Counted from the stretch's first letter, positions 1-11,980 are shown. The stretch: 64,000 nt of DNA from Arthrobotrys musiformis (GCA_036971715.1 JAVHJL010000002.1:1086501-1150500), one strand, 5' to 3'. Numbers and translations are program-made. The notes: generated by a model not told the origin, from the letters alone.

Positions 1-259
1 CGGACCCCTCAGGGCCAAAAGCGAACTCGGCCCATTGGGCAAATCCTCCGTCGCCTTCAACTCCGGTATCTTGAACAACGGAAGACAGAAGTATAAAGCC
101 GCGTACGAGATTACGAGCATCTCCAAGCTCTCTCGCGAGATGGAGTTCATGCATATCATCTCACGCGGCTACTCGAAGCCAACGGCCAATGGGAACGTTT
201 ACGCCGACAGCGTTATGTCAAAGGAGCTCGACGGTGTTGACCTTCAAAAAATCTTCTAA
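1..259 (+). CDS. 3' end of an unrecognised gene (5' truncated by window edge)
   Basis: An open frame enters from the left edge (codons in phase with position 2) and ends at a TAA at 257-259, giving about 85 C-terminal residues. The sequence is hydrophilic with mixed charge and ends in DLQKIF. I see no signal peptide, membrane segment or motif that identifies a family. The frame has no stop back to the edge, so this is either the last exon or the end of a single-exon gene; the rest lies outside the window. An intergenic region with no clear gene follows for 1.27 kb. Confidence 0.55.
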   Translation, partial: GPLRAKSELGPLGKSSVAFNSGILNNGRQKYKAAYEITSISKLSREMEFMHIISRGYSKPTANGNVYADSVMSKELDGVDLQKIF

Positions 260-1532
260 ATCTTCATCCAATTGGTCGATGAATGTTTGGACTAGCCTTC
301 CCTTTGGCTGATAAATTGATACTTGTTTCTCAAGTCCTCCGGTACTTAATGTCCGTACCCGCCTACTTCCACAACAGTCTTATAACGCTAACCAAACAAT
401 AGAAATACACCCTACCGATTCGGACCCTAAAGAACTAATCATCAAGCTCCTAACAAGAACAATAAAAATATCAAATACACTTTCAAATTCAAGTCCTCTC
501 AACAGCACCAGTGTTTTCTTTTCCTTGCCTCCAGATCAAAGATTTCCTCCACCCATGCCCCGACCTACCACCTCATACCCTGTTATCCCCCCCCCCTTTC
601 CTGCATGCTATTACAGCCAAAGCACCTGTCAATTGTCCTCTGTATAGCTAGTTAAGTGGTCTAAACAACACGGTTTCGCGAACAAAATCCAACAAGATCT
701 TCTCGTGCAACATGCATATGGCACATAGCTTAAGTCACGTTGATCCAACTGTTGATAATACCCCTCATAAAGAAAGATTCGTCTGAACCATATTCATTTG
801 CGAACTGAGCGTCTCCTTTTACACGCCGTATAGTCATATTGGGTAATGACCTGATCTCTAGACATTCCAACAATGCAACGCTGCTGGAACTCCTACTCAA
901 AATTACAAGCTTCCAACTGGACTAGACTTACCAGATATAAGAATAGCCACTACGCTGAAATTTAGGGCATCAAAGATCTACCATAATGAGATACTTTGTC
1001 CTTCTTGTTCCTGAGGGGTATGATATACTGATAAGGGCAAGCTCACTTGTTAAAATATCGGTGTTTAACGACGGTTTACGCATGTTGTATTTTGACCGCA
1101 CTTCCATATTCGGCTAAGTATCGAATCTACCGCAACCAATCACGTTCGGAAGGTGTGCATTGATGCAGGGGATACTTCGTATAGGAGGATTGGTGTGTGC
1201 GGGGTTGACATTAATGCATTGCGGGGTCCCGCAATATTGCAAGCTAGGTAATGGGGGCGACAAAACGGGGCCATGCGACGAAATATTGCGACGCGGCATT
1301 TCCTGAAACCATAATCGAATCCAATCGATATCAAATTCCCGTCTACATCGCAGAGCGTATTTACACATACCGCCTAGGCCTGCACATTTGCAACATTTGA
1401 CGCGTTGAATGGCTAGTCGAACCCCGGTAGAACGAGACCCCAAGCTCTAGATATCAAGGTAGGCTCCGGTTTTGTTCTGAATCGCGGGCCATCAGAGCTA
1501 GAGACTGCCTCGTCAGCCTCCTTCTGCAAAAA
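260..1532. other. Intergenic region, no gene recognised
   Basis: Only short, compositionally random frames are present on either strand. No tRNA-like cloverleaf or repeat array was seen. The left part probably holds the 3' UTR of the gene ending at 259, and the right part the promoter of the F-box gene starting at 1533. Confidence 0.5.
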
Positions 1533-2986
1533 ATGGAATCACTCGATACCGGTTCTACCCCGCCCGCCGCTTCTATTACATCCCTTCCCCTAGAGCTCTT
1601 CCACGGTATTATCGAAGACCTCAGCCTAAACGACCGAGCTTCATTACTTCGGGTTTGTAAACCACTGTATAAGATCACATACCCGTACCTATGGCAAACG
1701 ATCGATTCGAATGTGTACACCCTAGACTCCCGTGAGGTTCACAAAACCACCCTCTCACCGAAAAAGGTCGCCAAATTGGCGGAAATTACCGAAGCGTTTG
1801 GAGCGGATGCCCTGGGGTTCCGTTATACGAGAGAATTGATATTTGGATATTACGACTTTAAGTCTTATAGTCCATGGGTTAAAACGAATTTACTGGATAT
1901 TATACGCGATCAGATTGTTAGTAAGAAGATGAGTGTTTCGAGGGTAAGAGTAAGTTGGGAGAAGTGTCGTAAGTTTAACTCCTATAAAGTCTGCGTATTG
2001 AGTCAAGAGAGAGAAAGCAAGAAAAAGAAAAACGAAGGCCTGGATTGGAATATATAAGATTTCTGAGCGGAGATGCCTTGTCTTCCTCTCTTGACACAGA
2101 TTAATTTCAGTACTTATATTGATTCCATACTAACCTCGCAACCCGGATGCACATAGAAGCTACCGGCGATCGTGTAACCAATTTCTTGAAAATGCTCAAG
2201 AACTATTCAGAACTAGGCCTGGAACGGCCTTCGATCACCGCAGTCCAAAACTCTGACCGATCTATTCTCCTCTTCCCATTCGATCTATTTGCTTTGGAAT
2301 GCCTCACAAGCCTAGATATATAGTTAACACCCTATAAATCAGGCCCCGTTACCCGTCAAGAAACAATCAAAGAGATCATAACCTTGACAAATATACTAAC
2401 CGTCTCCGTCTCCCTCGAATACCTCCACATTGAAGGAAAAAGGTATCTCCACACAAACTCATACCCGTACGATCAACTGCAACCCCAACTGTCGCAGCTC
2501 CAAGATGCGATTACAAACCTAAACCACCTTCACACCCTCTCGCTTTTACTCCTTATTTTCCACCCATCTTTCTTCATTACCCCTCCGCGAAACGTTCGGA
2601 AGTTGGTTATATCGCAGGAAGTTTCCATCGCATGGTGGCGCCAGTTCGCACAATGCCCGTTTTCTAAAGTTGAGAATTTAATAATGCACGCACACCACGT
2701 TTCACGCAACTTTGGGGTCAATCCTTCCAGCTGGTGGTCCGATACCGACCCGGAGATGGCCCATCATGGGGATTTCGTTTTCGTTTTGGGTGATTTGGCC
2801 GTGCGAGGCCTCAAGAAGTTCGACACCGAATGCAGATCATATTTTTGTCCCGAGGATTTCTTAGACTTGGTAATTAAGAGGAATCCGGGGCTCGGGGAGA
2901 AACAGCGGCAAAGGTACCGATATATGGAAAAAGACTGGAAAAGCAATCCACCAAGATTCAGTTTATCTGGTGACAATATTTCCTAG
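1533..2986 (+). pseudogene. F-box/LRR-like gene with an internal in-frame TAG
   Basis: Exon 1 (1533-1968) begins with an F-box: LPLELFHGII near residue 20, then a run ending in YPYLW. This is the fold that binds Skp1 in SCF ubiquitin ligases. The intron at 1969-2156 has a GTAAGT donor, a perfect TACTAAC branch point (2128-2134) and a TAG acceptor. Exon 2 (from 2157) restores the frame and reads leucine-rich sequence (VTNFLKMLKNYSEL...) as far as a TAG at 2321-2323. The same frame then stays open for a further 220 codons to 2986, with leucine-rich helices typical of the C-terminal part of fungal F-box proteins. Reading through the TAG would give about 421 residues. Splice signals and coding sense on both sides suggest a recent nonsense change. 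Alternatives are a sequence error or stop-codon readthrough. The substrate is unknown. Confidence 0.72.
2128..2156 (+). promoter_or_regulatory. TACTAAC branch point and acceptor of the F-box gene intron
   Basis: A perfect yeast-type TACTAAC sits 22 nt before the ATAG acceptor. This pairing decides the exon 2 start at 2157 and the reading frame that runs into the internal TAG. Confidence 0.75.
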
Positions 2987-3476
2987 GGATCGCATGTGTG
3001 GCCATGTGGGTACGTAGCTATATATCGATAGGACCTACAGACCCGCCGGCAGGTCTATTAGCTAATAGGTACTTAGTTACTATACCCATATATAAAGCTA
3101 CCTAGGTACTTAATATTTCATATATATAATACCCGTCTGCATTTATCTCCTGCGCAGCCTACCCCGAAGGTCTGCATAGCCTAGCTGAATTTCACACTTT
3201 CCAAAATTTTGAAATCCCCTATTAGCGCCCATCCCTCTTAAACCTAGAATAGTATCTTCCAAACTAACTTCCAAAAAAAAATATACCAAAAAGACATATA
3301 TACTGACGTCGATATCTCACCAGCAACGACCGTCACCAACTGTCGGTAACATCACGTGACAATCACGAACGACAACTCGGCTAAGAAGCTCGAGAAACGA
3401 GCTGCGTGAACCATGACATCTTAACATTCACTCACATATATATCCAAGCTAGAATCGCCATCATTCCTTTAAAAAA
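2987..3476. other. Intergenic region, probable promoter of the glutaredoxin-like gene
   Basis: AT-rich with ATATAT runs around 3080-3130. It contains the palindrome TCACGTGA and a CRE-like TGACGTC (3304-3310) in the 175 nt before the downstream ATG. No gene is seen. Confidence 0.5.
3352..3359. promoter_or_regulatory. Palindromic E-box (TCACGTGA)
   Basis: This perfect 8-bp palindrome lies 117 bp upstream of the glutaredoxin-like start codon. CACGTG is the known site class of bHLH factors such as Cbf1-like regulators, which act on sulfur and redox genes in yeasts. A link to this thiol-redox gene is inference. Confidence 0.35.
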
Positions 3477-4106
3477 ATGCCTCCCAAAATACCTTGGAAC
3501 CTCCTCCGCCTAACCTTCTTCACAAATAAAAACTGCAGCCTCTGCAGCACGGCGGTGGTGAACACCGCCAGTTGGAGACTCAAGGAAACCAACAACATGG
3601 CGGAATTCAAAGAGGTTGATATTTTCGGACCCGGGAACGAGAAATGGCATGATGCCTATGTAAGTAATTGAGAGCACGAGACGAAAAAGATATGCAATTT
3701 ATTACAAGGCCGTCAATTAAAATCAGCTATTTACGCCGTTTCTTTTGTTCTTTTTTAAACCATTGCAGTGATAATAGTAAAGTTGATACCTGTTAGCTGA
3801 CTAACCGCATTTTCGTACAGGTATTCGACGTCCCCGTTGTAAGTTCCCAAAACACAAATATCTACGGATCTAAAACCCCAACCGGGTACTGGAGGCACTT
3901 TATATATCTATTCGGGACCTAATTGTCAATCCCTACGGCGAAAACAGTTACACATAGAAAACGCAAGCGAACCTTCCAAAATCCTCAAATTGATGCATAG
4001 GTTCACAGAACAGGAAATCGATGACAAAGTCCGAGAACTCGGGTTCGGATACCCTGTTGTGGAAAAGGCGAAAAAGGCGAGTGGCGAGGGAGGAGGCAAA
4101 GCCTAG
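3477..4106 (+). CDS. Glutaredoxin-like protein of the YDR286C family (119 aa, three exons)
   Basis: Exons 3477-3659, 3821-3838 and 3948-4106, all joined in phase 0, give 119 residues. Exon 1 has the thioredoxin-fold start LTFFTNKNCSLC with a CxxC active site, then KEVDI and the GxxKWHDAY segment typical of the family (DUF836/glutaredoxin-like). Exon 2 is only 18 nt and encodes VFDVPV, which supplies the cis-proline of the fold. Exon 3 continues with LHIENA and a helix containing LMHRFTEQEID. The internal introns carry GTAAGT donors; the first has CTGACTAAC before its acceptor. The family is probably cytosolic or mitochondrial; the cellular substrate is not established. Without the micro-exon the protein would lack its proline loop, so exon 2 is well supported although very small. 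Confidence 0.85.
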
Positions 4107-4547
4107 AGGGTGATCTTTCGAACATAATGGTTCGAATATATAGGTATCAACATAGGACCCTCTAAGGCGGCGTCGGAACCGAAATTCAAATCGAATTCGG
4201 ATGGTTACCCGACAATAGAACCCAAAGAATCACACATTTGCCCACACATGCGCACGTGTGGTTGCATCTGTGGCTGAGAAGCAAAATATGAAGAATACTT
4301 TGTACATACTCAACCTCACAGTCCCCCGTTCGTATCTAGCTATTTAATGCATACATAGGTACCTATATCCTAGACGGAAGTATGAGGGAACCTTCCAGCT
4401 CCAGGACAGAACAAACCCCTTAAGGGCTCGAATCTAACATTACGCCTTGAAAGAACAGCATATTGCCACTGAAAAACTCTGAACAATACGTATGTACACA
4501 ATGCCTTCGATCCAGCCTACCCGCCCACATCCCTCGCTCAATTAAAT
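4107..4547. other. Convergent intergenic region
   Basis: Lies between the 3' ends of the glutaredoxin-like gene and recyclin-1. No gene is seen; it should hold both 3' UTRs. Confidence 0.5.
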
Positions 4548-7500
4548 CTACATAACCGAACACCCAAACCCGTACATGGCCTTTTCCACATCCTTCTTTA
4601 TCTGATACCAATCGCTTCTCCTCGTTACAAACTCGTATACTTCCTCTACAGTAAATATGCCTTTGAACCGCGTTCCATCCGCAATAACTGCAGCCATCTG
4701 CTTCGCATGTTGCGGGTCAATGAGATAGATTTGCACAAGCTCGCGCAGGGCGTTGTAGTACTGCGTTAAGCCAGAGTTTCGAAGCTTAACGATGAATTGA
4801 GTGTAATGATTAATGTCGCTGAGAACGATATTAGAATGGCTACTAGCGGGGGGTTTAATAGGGGGGGAACCAACCTAATGAGAACTATAGCGCCATCAAT
4901 GCTGATACGTTGGATTTTGAGATGCTTGCAAATCGAAGACCACATTCTCATACCAACTTCCTGGTTGAACACGTCAAGCACGTTCTTGTCCGTGCTACCC
5001 ACAAGGAGCTTCGTATGGGAAGCAACTAGAGAAACAACTTTGCGAGCAGCCTCGCTAGGGCCAAGATCAGTGGGTAAATTCTGATCCCCGACGATTCCGG
5101 GGTTGTAATCAGTCGGTTTCTGTGTCTTCGCGAACACGTAGTCGACTTCCTTGATCAAGACCTATATTCCCATGAGCTCTACGGTCCAAAACATGACGCA
5201 GCAAGGAAACTTACATCAATACCGGTATTTAACCCAGCAGCAACCCTCTCGTCCAACATTTGCTCAAACCGCTTCTTCTCTTTGATCGCTGGATTCAAGA
5301 AATCATTTTTATCCGTAAGTTTGTGCGCGACTAGTTCTTGCTCATAGAACACATCCAACATCTGCTGGATCAAATCTCCAACGTTGACGAGTTCCATAAA
5401 CTGCACCAGCGGTTTGACAATAACTTGCTCATCCTCTTCCGCCGTCGAAAGCTCACGCGGGTTGTATTGGGAAAGATGTGTAACCGCTTTGTCGAATCCG
5501 GATTTGACATGGCGTTGGCCTAGGATATTGATCAAGCAAATAAATATTTGTTCGCATTGCTCCTTGCTGGTGATCGGGGGGAAGATATATTAGTAAAAGC
5601 CATTCCACTCGGTGGGTATTTTGGAATTCTTACGCTTCTTCACCAATCCGGCCCTTGAACCTCACGAAGCAGCCAGCACGTTCTAGAGCAGCCTTGGCTT
5701 TATGGACAAGGTCAAGGGCAAGCTCGATACTAAACAACGTCCGGATACCCTCCATACGAGTGTTTAGAATAGCCGCCTTAGCAGCAAGCTCAGTTGTAGG
5801 AGCGGGTTGCTGCTGGGGAGTCATTTGCCCATCAGATATTGGCGTTGGGGGCGCTGCGCCTCCATTAATCTGGGTATCCGGGGTTATTTCATAAGGGTTA
5901 TCAGTAGGAGCATCCGATATAGATGGCGGGGCCGTCACCGCCGGCTTAGGCCGCATGAACGGGTTCATAGGGAGAGGCAGAGGGAACGCAAGGTTGATTG
6001 GCTTCATGGGAGGCAATGGGATGGCATTAACAGGCATCAAGATCACTTTCTTGAAAGATGCAAGAAAGTCTATCTTATCAGCCTGTCGGTTTATATTGCT
6101 GAGATAGAAGGATTCAGTGGCCGTATATTCGTCCGTGATCTATTAATACAATTAGTCGTGCTCCAAACTTATCTCCGAATAGAGCGGACGTACCTTCTTC
6201 TCCCAAGACTCAACCTCCTCTTCACACAAACGTCGAAAATGGTCAAGCTCCTCCTGCAAATAAGTATCATAGTGAGGCTCAAATATCCTAACAACAATCT
6301 TCGTAATATCCTCTGTGAAAGTCTTCTCAGATCCCTTAGCTGGGTGGATAGACTTTGAGAATTGAACCACACTAAAGTAGATATCGGTGACGCATTTAAG
6401 ATAAGATTCAATATCTCGATCGTGTGACTCTTCTAGCAGAGGACTGATATATTCGCCGATAACATCCTCGCCGATGCGTTCTAAGAACGGTATCATGACA
6501 TCGATATGGGGTGGGAATATTCGGTCAATTATCGAGGACTGCTCATTGACGGCTTCACTCAGTAGCGTGAAGAATTGTCGGGCAGGCTCCATAGACAGAT
6601 CTGCTGAATGGAGATTGCTATATCTCTAGTCAGAATTGCTCCTATCAAAGGATTCATGATTTGGGAGCCTTACGTGAAACAGTCCATCGGATTTCCGAGC
6701 CTCTCGCGCTCAAACATAAGGTAGTGTTTAGCCACGAACAAATCAACGGCCCCCTGTCCTCCATTAAGCAAGATCAAGACGTTCGCATATCTCTTCATAC
6801 GTCCGTCGTAATCTGATTCTTCGTAGCCCCTGTCATAAGTCAGACTCTTGCCCTAGTCATAATCGATCATGTATTAAACGTACCCTTCAAATTCCCGCAA
6901 GACAGCATTCTCGAAGATACTGGACATGCTGTTCAATCTCGATGACCTCTCACTCCACCCTAGCGAGCTATCGCTCTCGCTGAATACTCCGAGTTGTCTT
7001 AACATAACAGCCTGGTCCTCTGGATTTCGGTATCTTCTGAAGACCACCGGATCCGCATGGTTCCTAGCACTAACAAGATCGATATAGTAAGGCCACAGCG
7101 CAGCGTAAACCCTTCCATACTCCTGTCTCGCAAAGCCTCTCGCAGAACGAACGTCCGACAAAACGGTCAATGTCGGATCCGAAGTATCGACGCCCACAAG
7201 CTTAGGCTTCTCGTCAACCGGCGCCCGAGGTTCGGATTGTGTATTCAAGCTCATCAACTCCGCATCCTCTGCCAATTTCGCTACAGCGGCAGCGCTCCCA
7301 TTGGCCTTGGCTTCTTGTTCATTCACATCGAACAGAGTATCGCCCATGCCGATGCTTTTCCTTGTTTCAACAGAAGCACCAATAGAAGCAGCTCTCCTTT
7401 TTCTCTCCTCTTCAGCCAACTTCGCCTGTGCCAGTCGTTTCTTCTTCAGGGCGTCTTCAAACCGCCTTCTCGCCTCTCCTTCGTTCCAGACACCCATGGC

Positions 7501-7834
7501 GACAAGTTTGTTGACCCACCGGCTGTCATCGTAGGCCATCTCCTTGAGTTTCCTCGATGCGCGGGCGCACCGCATGAGAGTTGATACCGGTACATAGTCG
7601 AGGATCGTAGCGATGATTTCTAGCCATTAAATCTGTCAGTGATCCTGTCGCCGAAAAAAAAAAAAAAAAATCAAGAAAGGAAAATCAGGGCTACACACCA
7701 ACGGGCAAGGTCGGGAGCGGTCTCACAACCAATCTCGTCGAATGTAGGGACACCGGCACACTCATTCGACTCTGGCCAGGAAACGGTGGCGGCAGCGACG
7801 TAGGCCGGTCGCTGAATCGTTGATTGTTGTCCAT
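4548..7834 (-). CDS. rcy1: Recyclin-1, F-box/Sec10-like endocytic recycling protein (955 aa)
   Basis: Eight exons (7834-7699, 7619-6884, 6829-6674, 6617-6194, 6139-5634, 5566-5215, 5161-4875, 4818-4548) join in frame to give 955 residues. The F-box is split over intron 1 (LPTLPVEIIATILDYV, then STLMRCARASRKLKEM, about residues 40-75). A charged coiled-coil stretch follows, then a long region like exocyst Sec10 (for example NPMDCFT and ARQFFTLLSEAV). The last four residues are CSVM, a CaaX-type prenylation signal like the one on yeast Rcy1. Rcy1/Pof6 proteins act in recycling cargo from early endosomes to the Golgi and plasma membrane and bind Skp1 without necessarily being ubiquitin ligases. 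Intron 1 carries a 17-nt T tract. Length is slightly above yeast Rcy1 (840 aa). It lies head-to-tail with BIG1. Confidence 0.9.
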
Positions 7835-8736
7835 AGCTAGCGATGAAGCTTCGAGCTGAAGCCGAGCTGAGTGGAGCTATGATAGGTACAGATGCGAACC
7901 CTGCCGTCTACTATCTACACGCCGAACGTGCTGTGGCGGGGCAATAGGACAGGGATAAATGTGGAACGATGGAAATACAATATATCATAGTTTAGGACCT
8001 TGAACTTGAGGCCAGCGAGGCTGGTCCCCCCGGCGAGTAGGGAAATTATATCGTTGCGTAAGCGGTGGGTGGTTGCAATATCTGGATATCTGGGGCGGAT
8101 TATGAAGTACCGAAGCTGAGGGCTGGCTGGCTGCCTTAGTTGTTCGGGGTAAGCTCGTCCCGCGAGTTTGTAGCGCAAATGCGTTGCCAATGAAAACCCC
8201 AGGCCTTGAGGGCCGGCATAAGACGCTGCCTTGGACGAGATCAATCGTTACTTCCGTAGGAAAAGATAATTTATTCGCCGATGTATTGGGGATGTTTATT
8301 TATACGGAGGACTTCAATGGCGGGGAAGGTTTTTCCAATAGTTAAGATGCATATGGCAGTATAACCATTTGGTTCCGGCGGCGTATGCATGGCGTTCGAG
8401 TCGACGCCCGTCATATGCAAGAATGGGGCCTTCTAGCCCTTATTTCTATACTCTTCACGTCATTTCTCGGGTCGGAGGACCAAGACCGGCCTACTACGGA
8501 TTCAACGGTTGTATACCCCGGCGTATAAGATCCCAAGCATCAAGAACGTGGATAGACGGTAATAAGGAATAATATGAGATAGCTAAGAAACTCTGTGATT
8601 ATAGTGTACACTTCGAAGCTGCCTCTCTGCTCTAGAATCAAGACCCGCAATGCTAATTCTGCCCAAAGAATCCCCAAAAGAGAAAAGTACAATGTATAGT
8701 ATCATGAAAGGAACAAGATTTTGTTGGTGCGGCGAA
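7835..8736. other. Intergenic region between BIG1 3' end and recyclin-1 start
   Basis: Contains the recyclin-1 promoter and BIG1 3' UTR on the minus strand. A minus-strand frame of 109 codons (7915-8244) shows no recognisable domain and was not called. Confidence 0.45.
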
Positions 8737-9933
8737 CTATCTGTGCTTCTTCGGGTCTTGGACAACGGCGTCCTTCTCGAAAGCTAATATAACAGTTAGC
8801 TCTTACATCCAGGTACGAAATTGCAGATTAGGAGGACTTACAAGCATATGATACCTGAATGGAGCTCAAGAGACCGACTCCCTTGCTAGCGACATAGAGT
8901 ACAAACAATCCAAGTAGGATCCCCCATAAAAGTGCTATCGGAGTAGTTAGCGGCCATATTTTAGCTATTTAAAATGTATTACAACTCGTACCTGGTGTGA
9001 GGAACTGGTAGTTCGACAGCAATCCTCCAACGCTTTCCTCTTCCTTGTCATTCTGTTCAGGTTGGACTTCTCGGGCCAGGAGACTCTGATGTTCAATAAA
9101 GCTTTGATGTTCGTCTTTATGTTCTTGTGGCTCCGGCTTCTTCTCGTGTACGAAGAGTCTGGGGTCTCCGAGTGGCGTCGAAACGTAGACAACGGTGTAT
9201 CGTGCGCTTGGAATCATCGAAATGAGAGCGGAAAGGAAGTTATCTGCAGTCGAACATTAGTCCACCACGCCCACAAGAATATAGCGATCACTAGCAAAAG
9301 AAATACCATTTTGACTGTGTCCATTCTTTCTAGCCTCTCCATTCAGTGGTAAAACCGGGAAATCGAGCTTGATAACCTGAGCCGTCGCGTTCTCGTCGAA
9401 GCTGTTGAATGAGCTCGCTACAACCAACCCCGTTAGCACACTACCCCACCAGAGGGCCCCCCATGTAGCCTCAATACGTACTACTCGCATCCACGGTCAC
9501 AGAGTGTGCCTGACACCTGCTCTTGACGTAGTCCTCAACTATGTTCAAGTCCACTGTTCCAACTGCATCCATTACGCCCAAGAACCTATTCGTCTCCGAG
9601 AATTTGCGAATCTGAGGCGCACTCCTGGGATCTCTGAAGTCGCTTTCGTGTATGCCCGGTTGTAGAACCAATATATATGCGTCGGAAGTGCATTGCGAGA
9701 CGGTCTTCTTGACGGCTTCGAGGAACTGTTCGCCGGTGCCAAAACTCTGGAGCCCATCCTTCTCAATACTGTGTGGCAAGCTGTATAATAACGATCAGGA
9801 ACTGGTTTTCTAGCAAATACACAAGACCGGAAGCTTCTTACTTCTCCGTAGAATACAGAAACAACGGTGACGTATTGGCAAAGGCGGAAACCAGCGGTGC
9901 CAATGCCGCGGCCATATAAAGCCCCGTCCTCAT
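8737..9933 (-). CDS. BIG1: ER membrane protein Big1, cell-wall beta-1,6-glucan synthesis (297 aa)
   Basis: Six exons (9933-9842, 9780-9482, 9417-9307, 9243-8992, 8934-8842, 8783-8737) join in frame. An N-terminal signal peptide (MRTGLYMAAALAPLVSAFA) is followed by NTSPLFLYSTEN, the usual start of the Big1 luminal domain. A second conserved block YTVVYVSTP is in exon 4. Exon 5 encodes one transmembrane helix (LLWGILLGLFVLYVASKG, near residue 255). The C-terminus is KKHR, which fits a KKXX dilysine signal for retrieval to the ER. Big1 is an ER protein needed for normal beta-1,6-glucan in yeast; sequence order and topology match that family. The gene is divergent from ERD1 across 674 bp. Confidence 0.85.
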
Positions 9934-10607
9934 ATTGTCGTCTCAGCAGCGATTCCCTTCTCCGTAGTCTATTCTCCGTATCGTATACCGGCTGTCTTGG
10001 TGGTATATACTGTCGAAAGTCGCGGGAAAAGGTGGAGCTGGGTAATCGAGGTTCGTGTTTTGCGATGATGTCGATGCCGCCAGCCACACAACAGGGGAGA
10101 CGTCGCCGCCAAGCGTGTCCCCTTACTAACCTAACCCCGGACGCTATTCGACACCGAACACCGGAGATTTTATACCCCTTGCGCGACCGTCTCTAATTGC
10201 CAGTTCGATCTTAATATCTCGCTCCTCTGCTAGAGATAAACGACTATAGCGATTCTACCCACCGAATTTGCAGGCTTTCCAGCAGTTCTCGTGCGACAGA
10301 AGGACGAAGTTACGGCTTGCGAATCGGCCCACGTAATCAAGATTGGCGAAGCCTAGGGCACACGACCAGGCCATAGATCCACAGGCTGTTTGAAACGCAC
10401 TCTCAGCATCACAAAACTCTGGGCATTAGCTGGCCATTCCATCGGTCGCCAGCATACCATTCCGCGGACTACGGACACACCACGGGAATTCGATTTGGCC
10501 AATAAATACGAGGAGACAGTACGGCGCACATTAGAGGGCCGTCAGACGACAACTTTGACAGTATCCAGACTTGATGGAAGTTCCGAATCCAAGGACCAGA
10601 CTAAAAA
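9934..10607. promoter_or_regulatory. Divergent intergenic region (BIG1 / ERD1 promoters)
   Basis: The two start codons face away from each other across 674 bp, so this segment must carry both promoters. Overlapping frames inside it show no protein-like sequence. No specific operator was identified. Confidence 0.5.
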
Positions 10608-11980
10608 ATGGGAGATGAATTCGCTGAAGTCGAGCTCCAAGATGGGAAGCTGCTGCTATGGCTCCCTCTACCATATCGAGTCCTCATACTCATGATCGCC
10701 GGTATGGCCAATTATCCCCAAGGACTACGACATGGGCCAAAACGCTAATGTTCTTTGCTAGGTGTTTGGGCGTGGGGACTCAATCTACAATACTTGTACA
10801 GTCTCCGGATAGACGTCGCCGGCTTGATCAAATATACCCGTGGATCACCAGATAAACCCATGCACACATCGGTATACCGGGTAGCATCTATACTCAGCGC
10901 CATGCTGGCAGTGAATTTGATGATATTCTGGCGGTATACATCGTTCGATACGGAGTCAGTTAGGAAGTGGGAGATGCTTCCAGGACTATTACTCCTTGGA
11001 ATCATGATAACCTTCGTTCTGCCATTCGACGTCCTGCATAGAGATGGCAGATACAGACTTCTCAAGTACAACATAATTGCAACATCCAATATTTGAAATA
11101 TTATTCTAATGCAAATCGAACATAGGAACTTCCGCCGTATCGCATTTGGCTACATCGATCGTGAACAACGCTTCTCCGACCTCCTGCTCGCTGATGTTCT
11201 CACATCTTACGCCAAAGTTCTCGGGGATATATGGATATGCAGCTGCATGTTCTTCACAGGAATATCTTCAACATCCATGCCGGAACGCCAGTGCGGTGGA
11301 ACTTACATGCTACCTATAATTATTGCTATTCCGTCCGCCATTCGGCTTCGACAATGCCTTATTGAATATAGCAGGAACATCGGCCGCCCCGGTTCTGAAA
11401 GGAAGCCGCACATGTACAACGCCATGAAATACGCTAGTGCATTCCCGGTCATCCTCTTCAGCGCACTGCAGAAAGACACAGATGCCGGCAGCACGGGCCT
11501 CACTGGGGAGGCTGCCCTGTATAGACTGTGGCTCCTCTCCGTCCTTGTAAACTCCGGCTTTTCGTTCTATTGGGACGTTGCCAGAGATTGGGACTTGTCT
11601 CTCTTCTCGCCTTCTCGATCAAACCCTGAGCATCCATTTGGGCTTCGACAAGTTATGATCTTCCCTGTTCCTGGTGTTTACTACGCCGCAATCTTTTTAG
11701 ATGGGCTTTTGAGGTACGTTATCGAGCCACTCTATAGCTTTCTAGGCATCGTACTAACTTTCTATCTCCCTCCAGGTTAACATGGTCCCTCAAATTATCT
11801 CCTCACCTTGACCGATATGGCGACCTCGAACTCGGTATCTTTATCCTTCAGTTCCTTGAAATCTTCCGACGTTGGCTATGGATATTCTTCCGTGTCGAAA
11901 CCGAATGGACGAGGACGGAAACTAGGCTGGGTGGGGACATTCTGCTTGGGGAATACCCTTACAAAAGCGACTCCGACTAA
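10608..11980 (+). CDS. erd1: Erd1-like EXS-domain membrane protein (396 aa)
   Basis: Exons 10608-10701, 10762-11065, 11126-11713 and 11776-11980 join in frame; the last intron has a TACTAAC-like branch point. The protein has several hydrophobic helices (residues near 20-40, 75-95, 110-130 and later) and EXS-family features, including an FxxxRWxWxFFRVETEW segment at the C-terminal end and YAKVLGD in the middle. Erd1 is a Golgi membrane protein that helps retain or recycle ER and Golgi residents and has been linked to phosphate recycling from glycosylation. The start ATG at 10608 is the first in frame and is followed closely by a hydrophobic helix. A related EXS protein such as Syg1 is less likely because the SPX domain is missing and the length is short. 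Confidence 0.82.

Noticed and set aside
2300..2400. A second intron removing the TAG in the F-box gene
   Set aside because: No GT/AG pair with a branch point keeps the frame without deleting good coding sequence.
7915..8244. 109-codon minus-strand frame
   Set aside because: No recognisable domain; sits in the recyclin-1 promoter.
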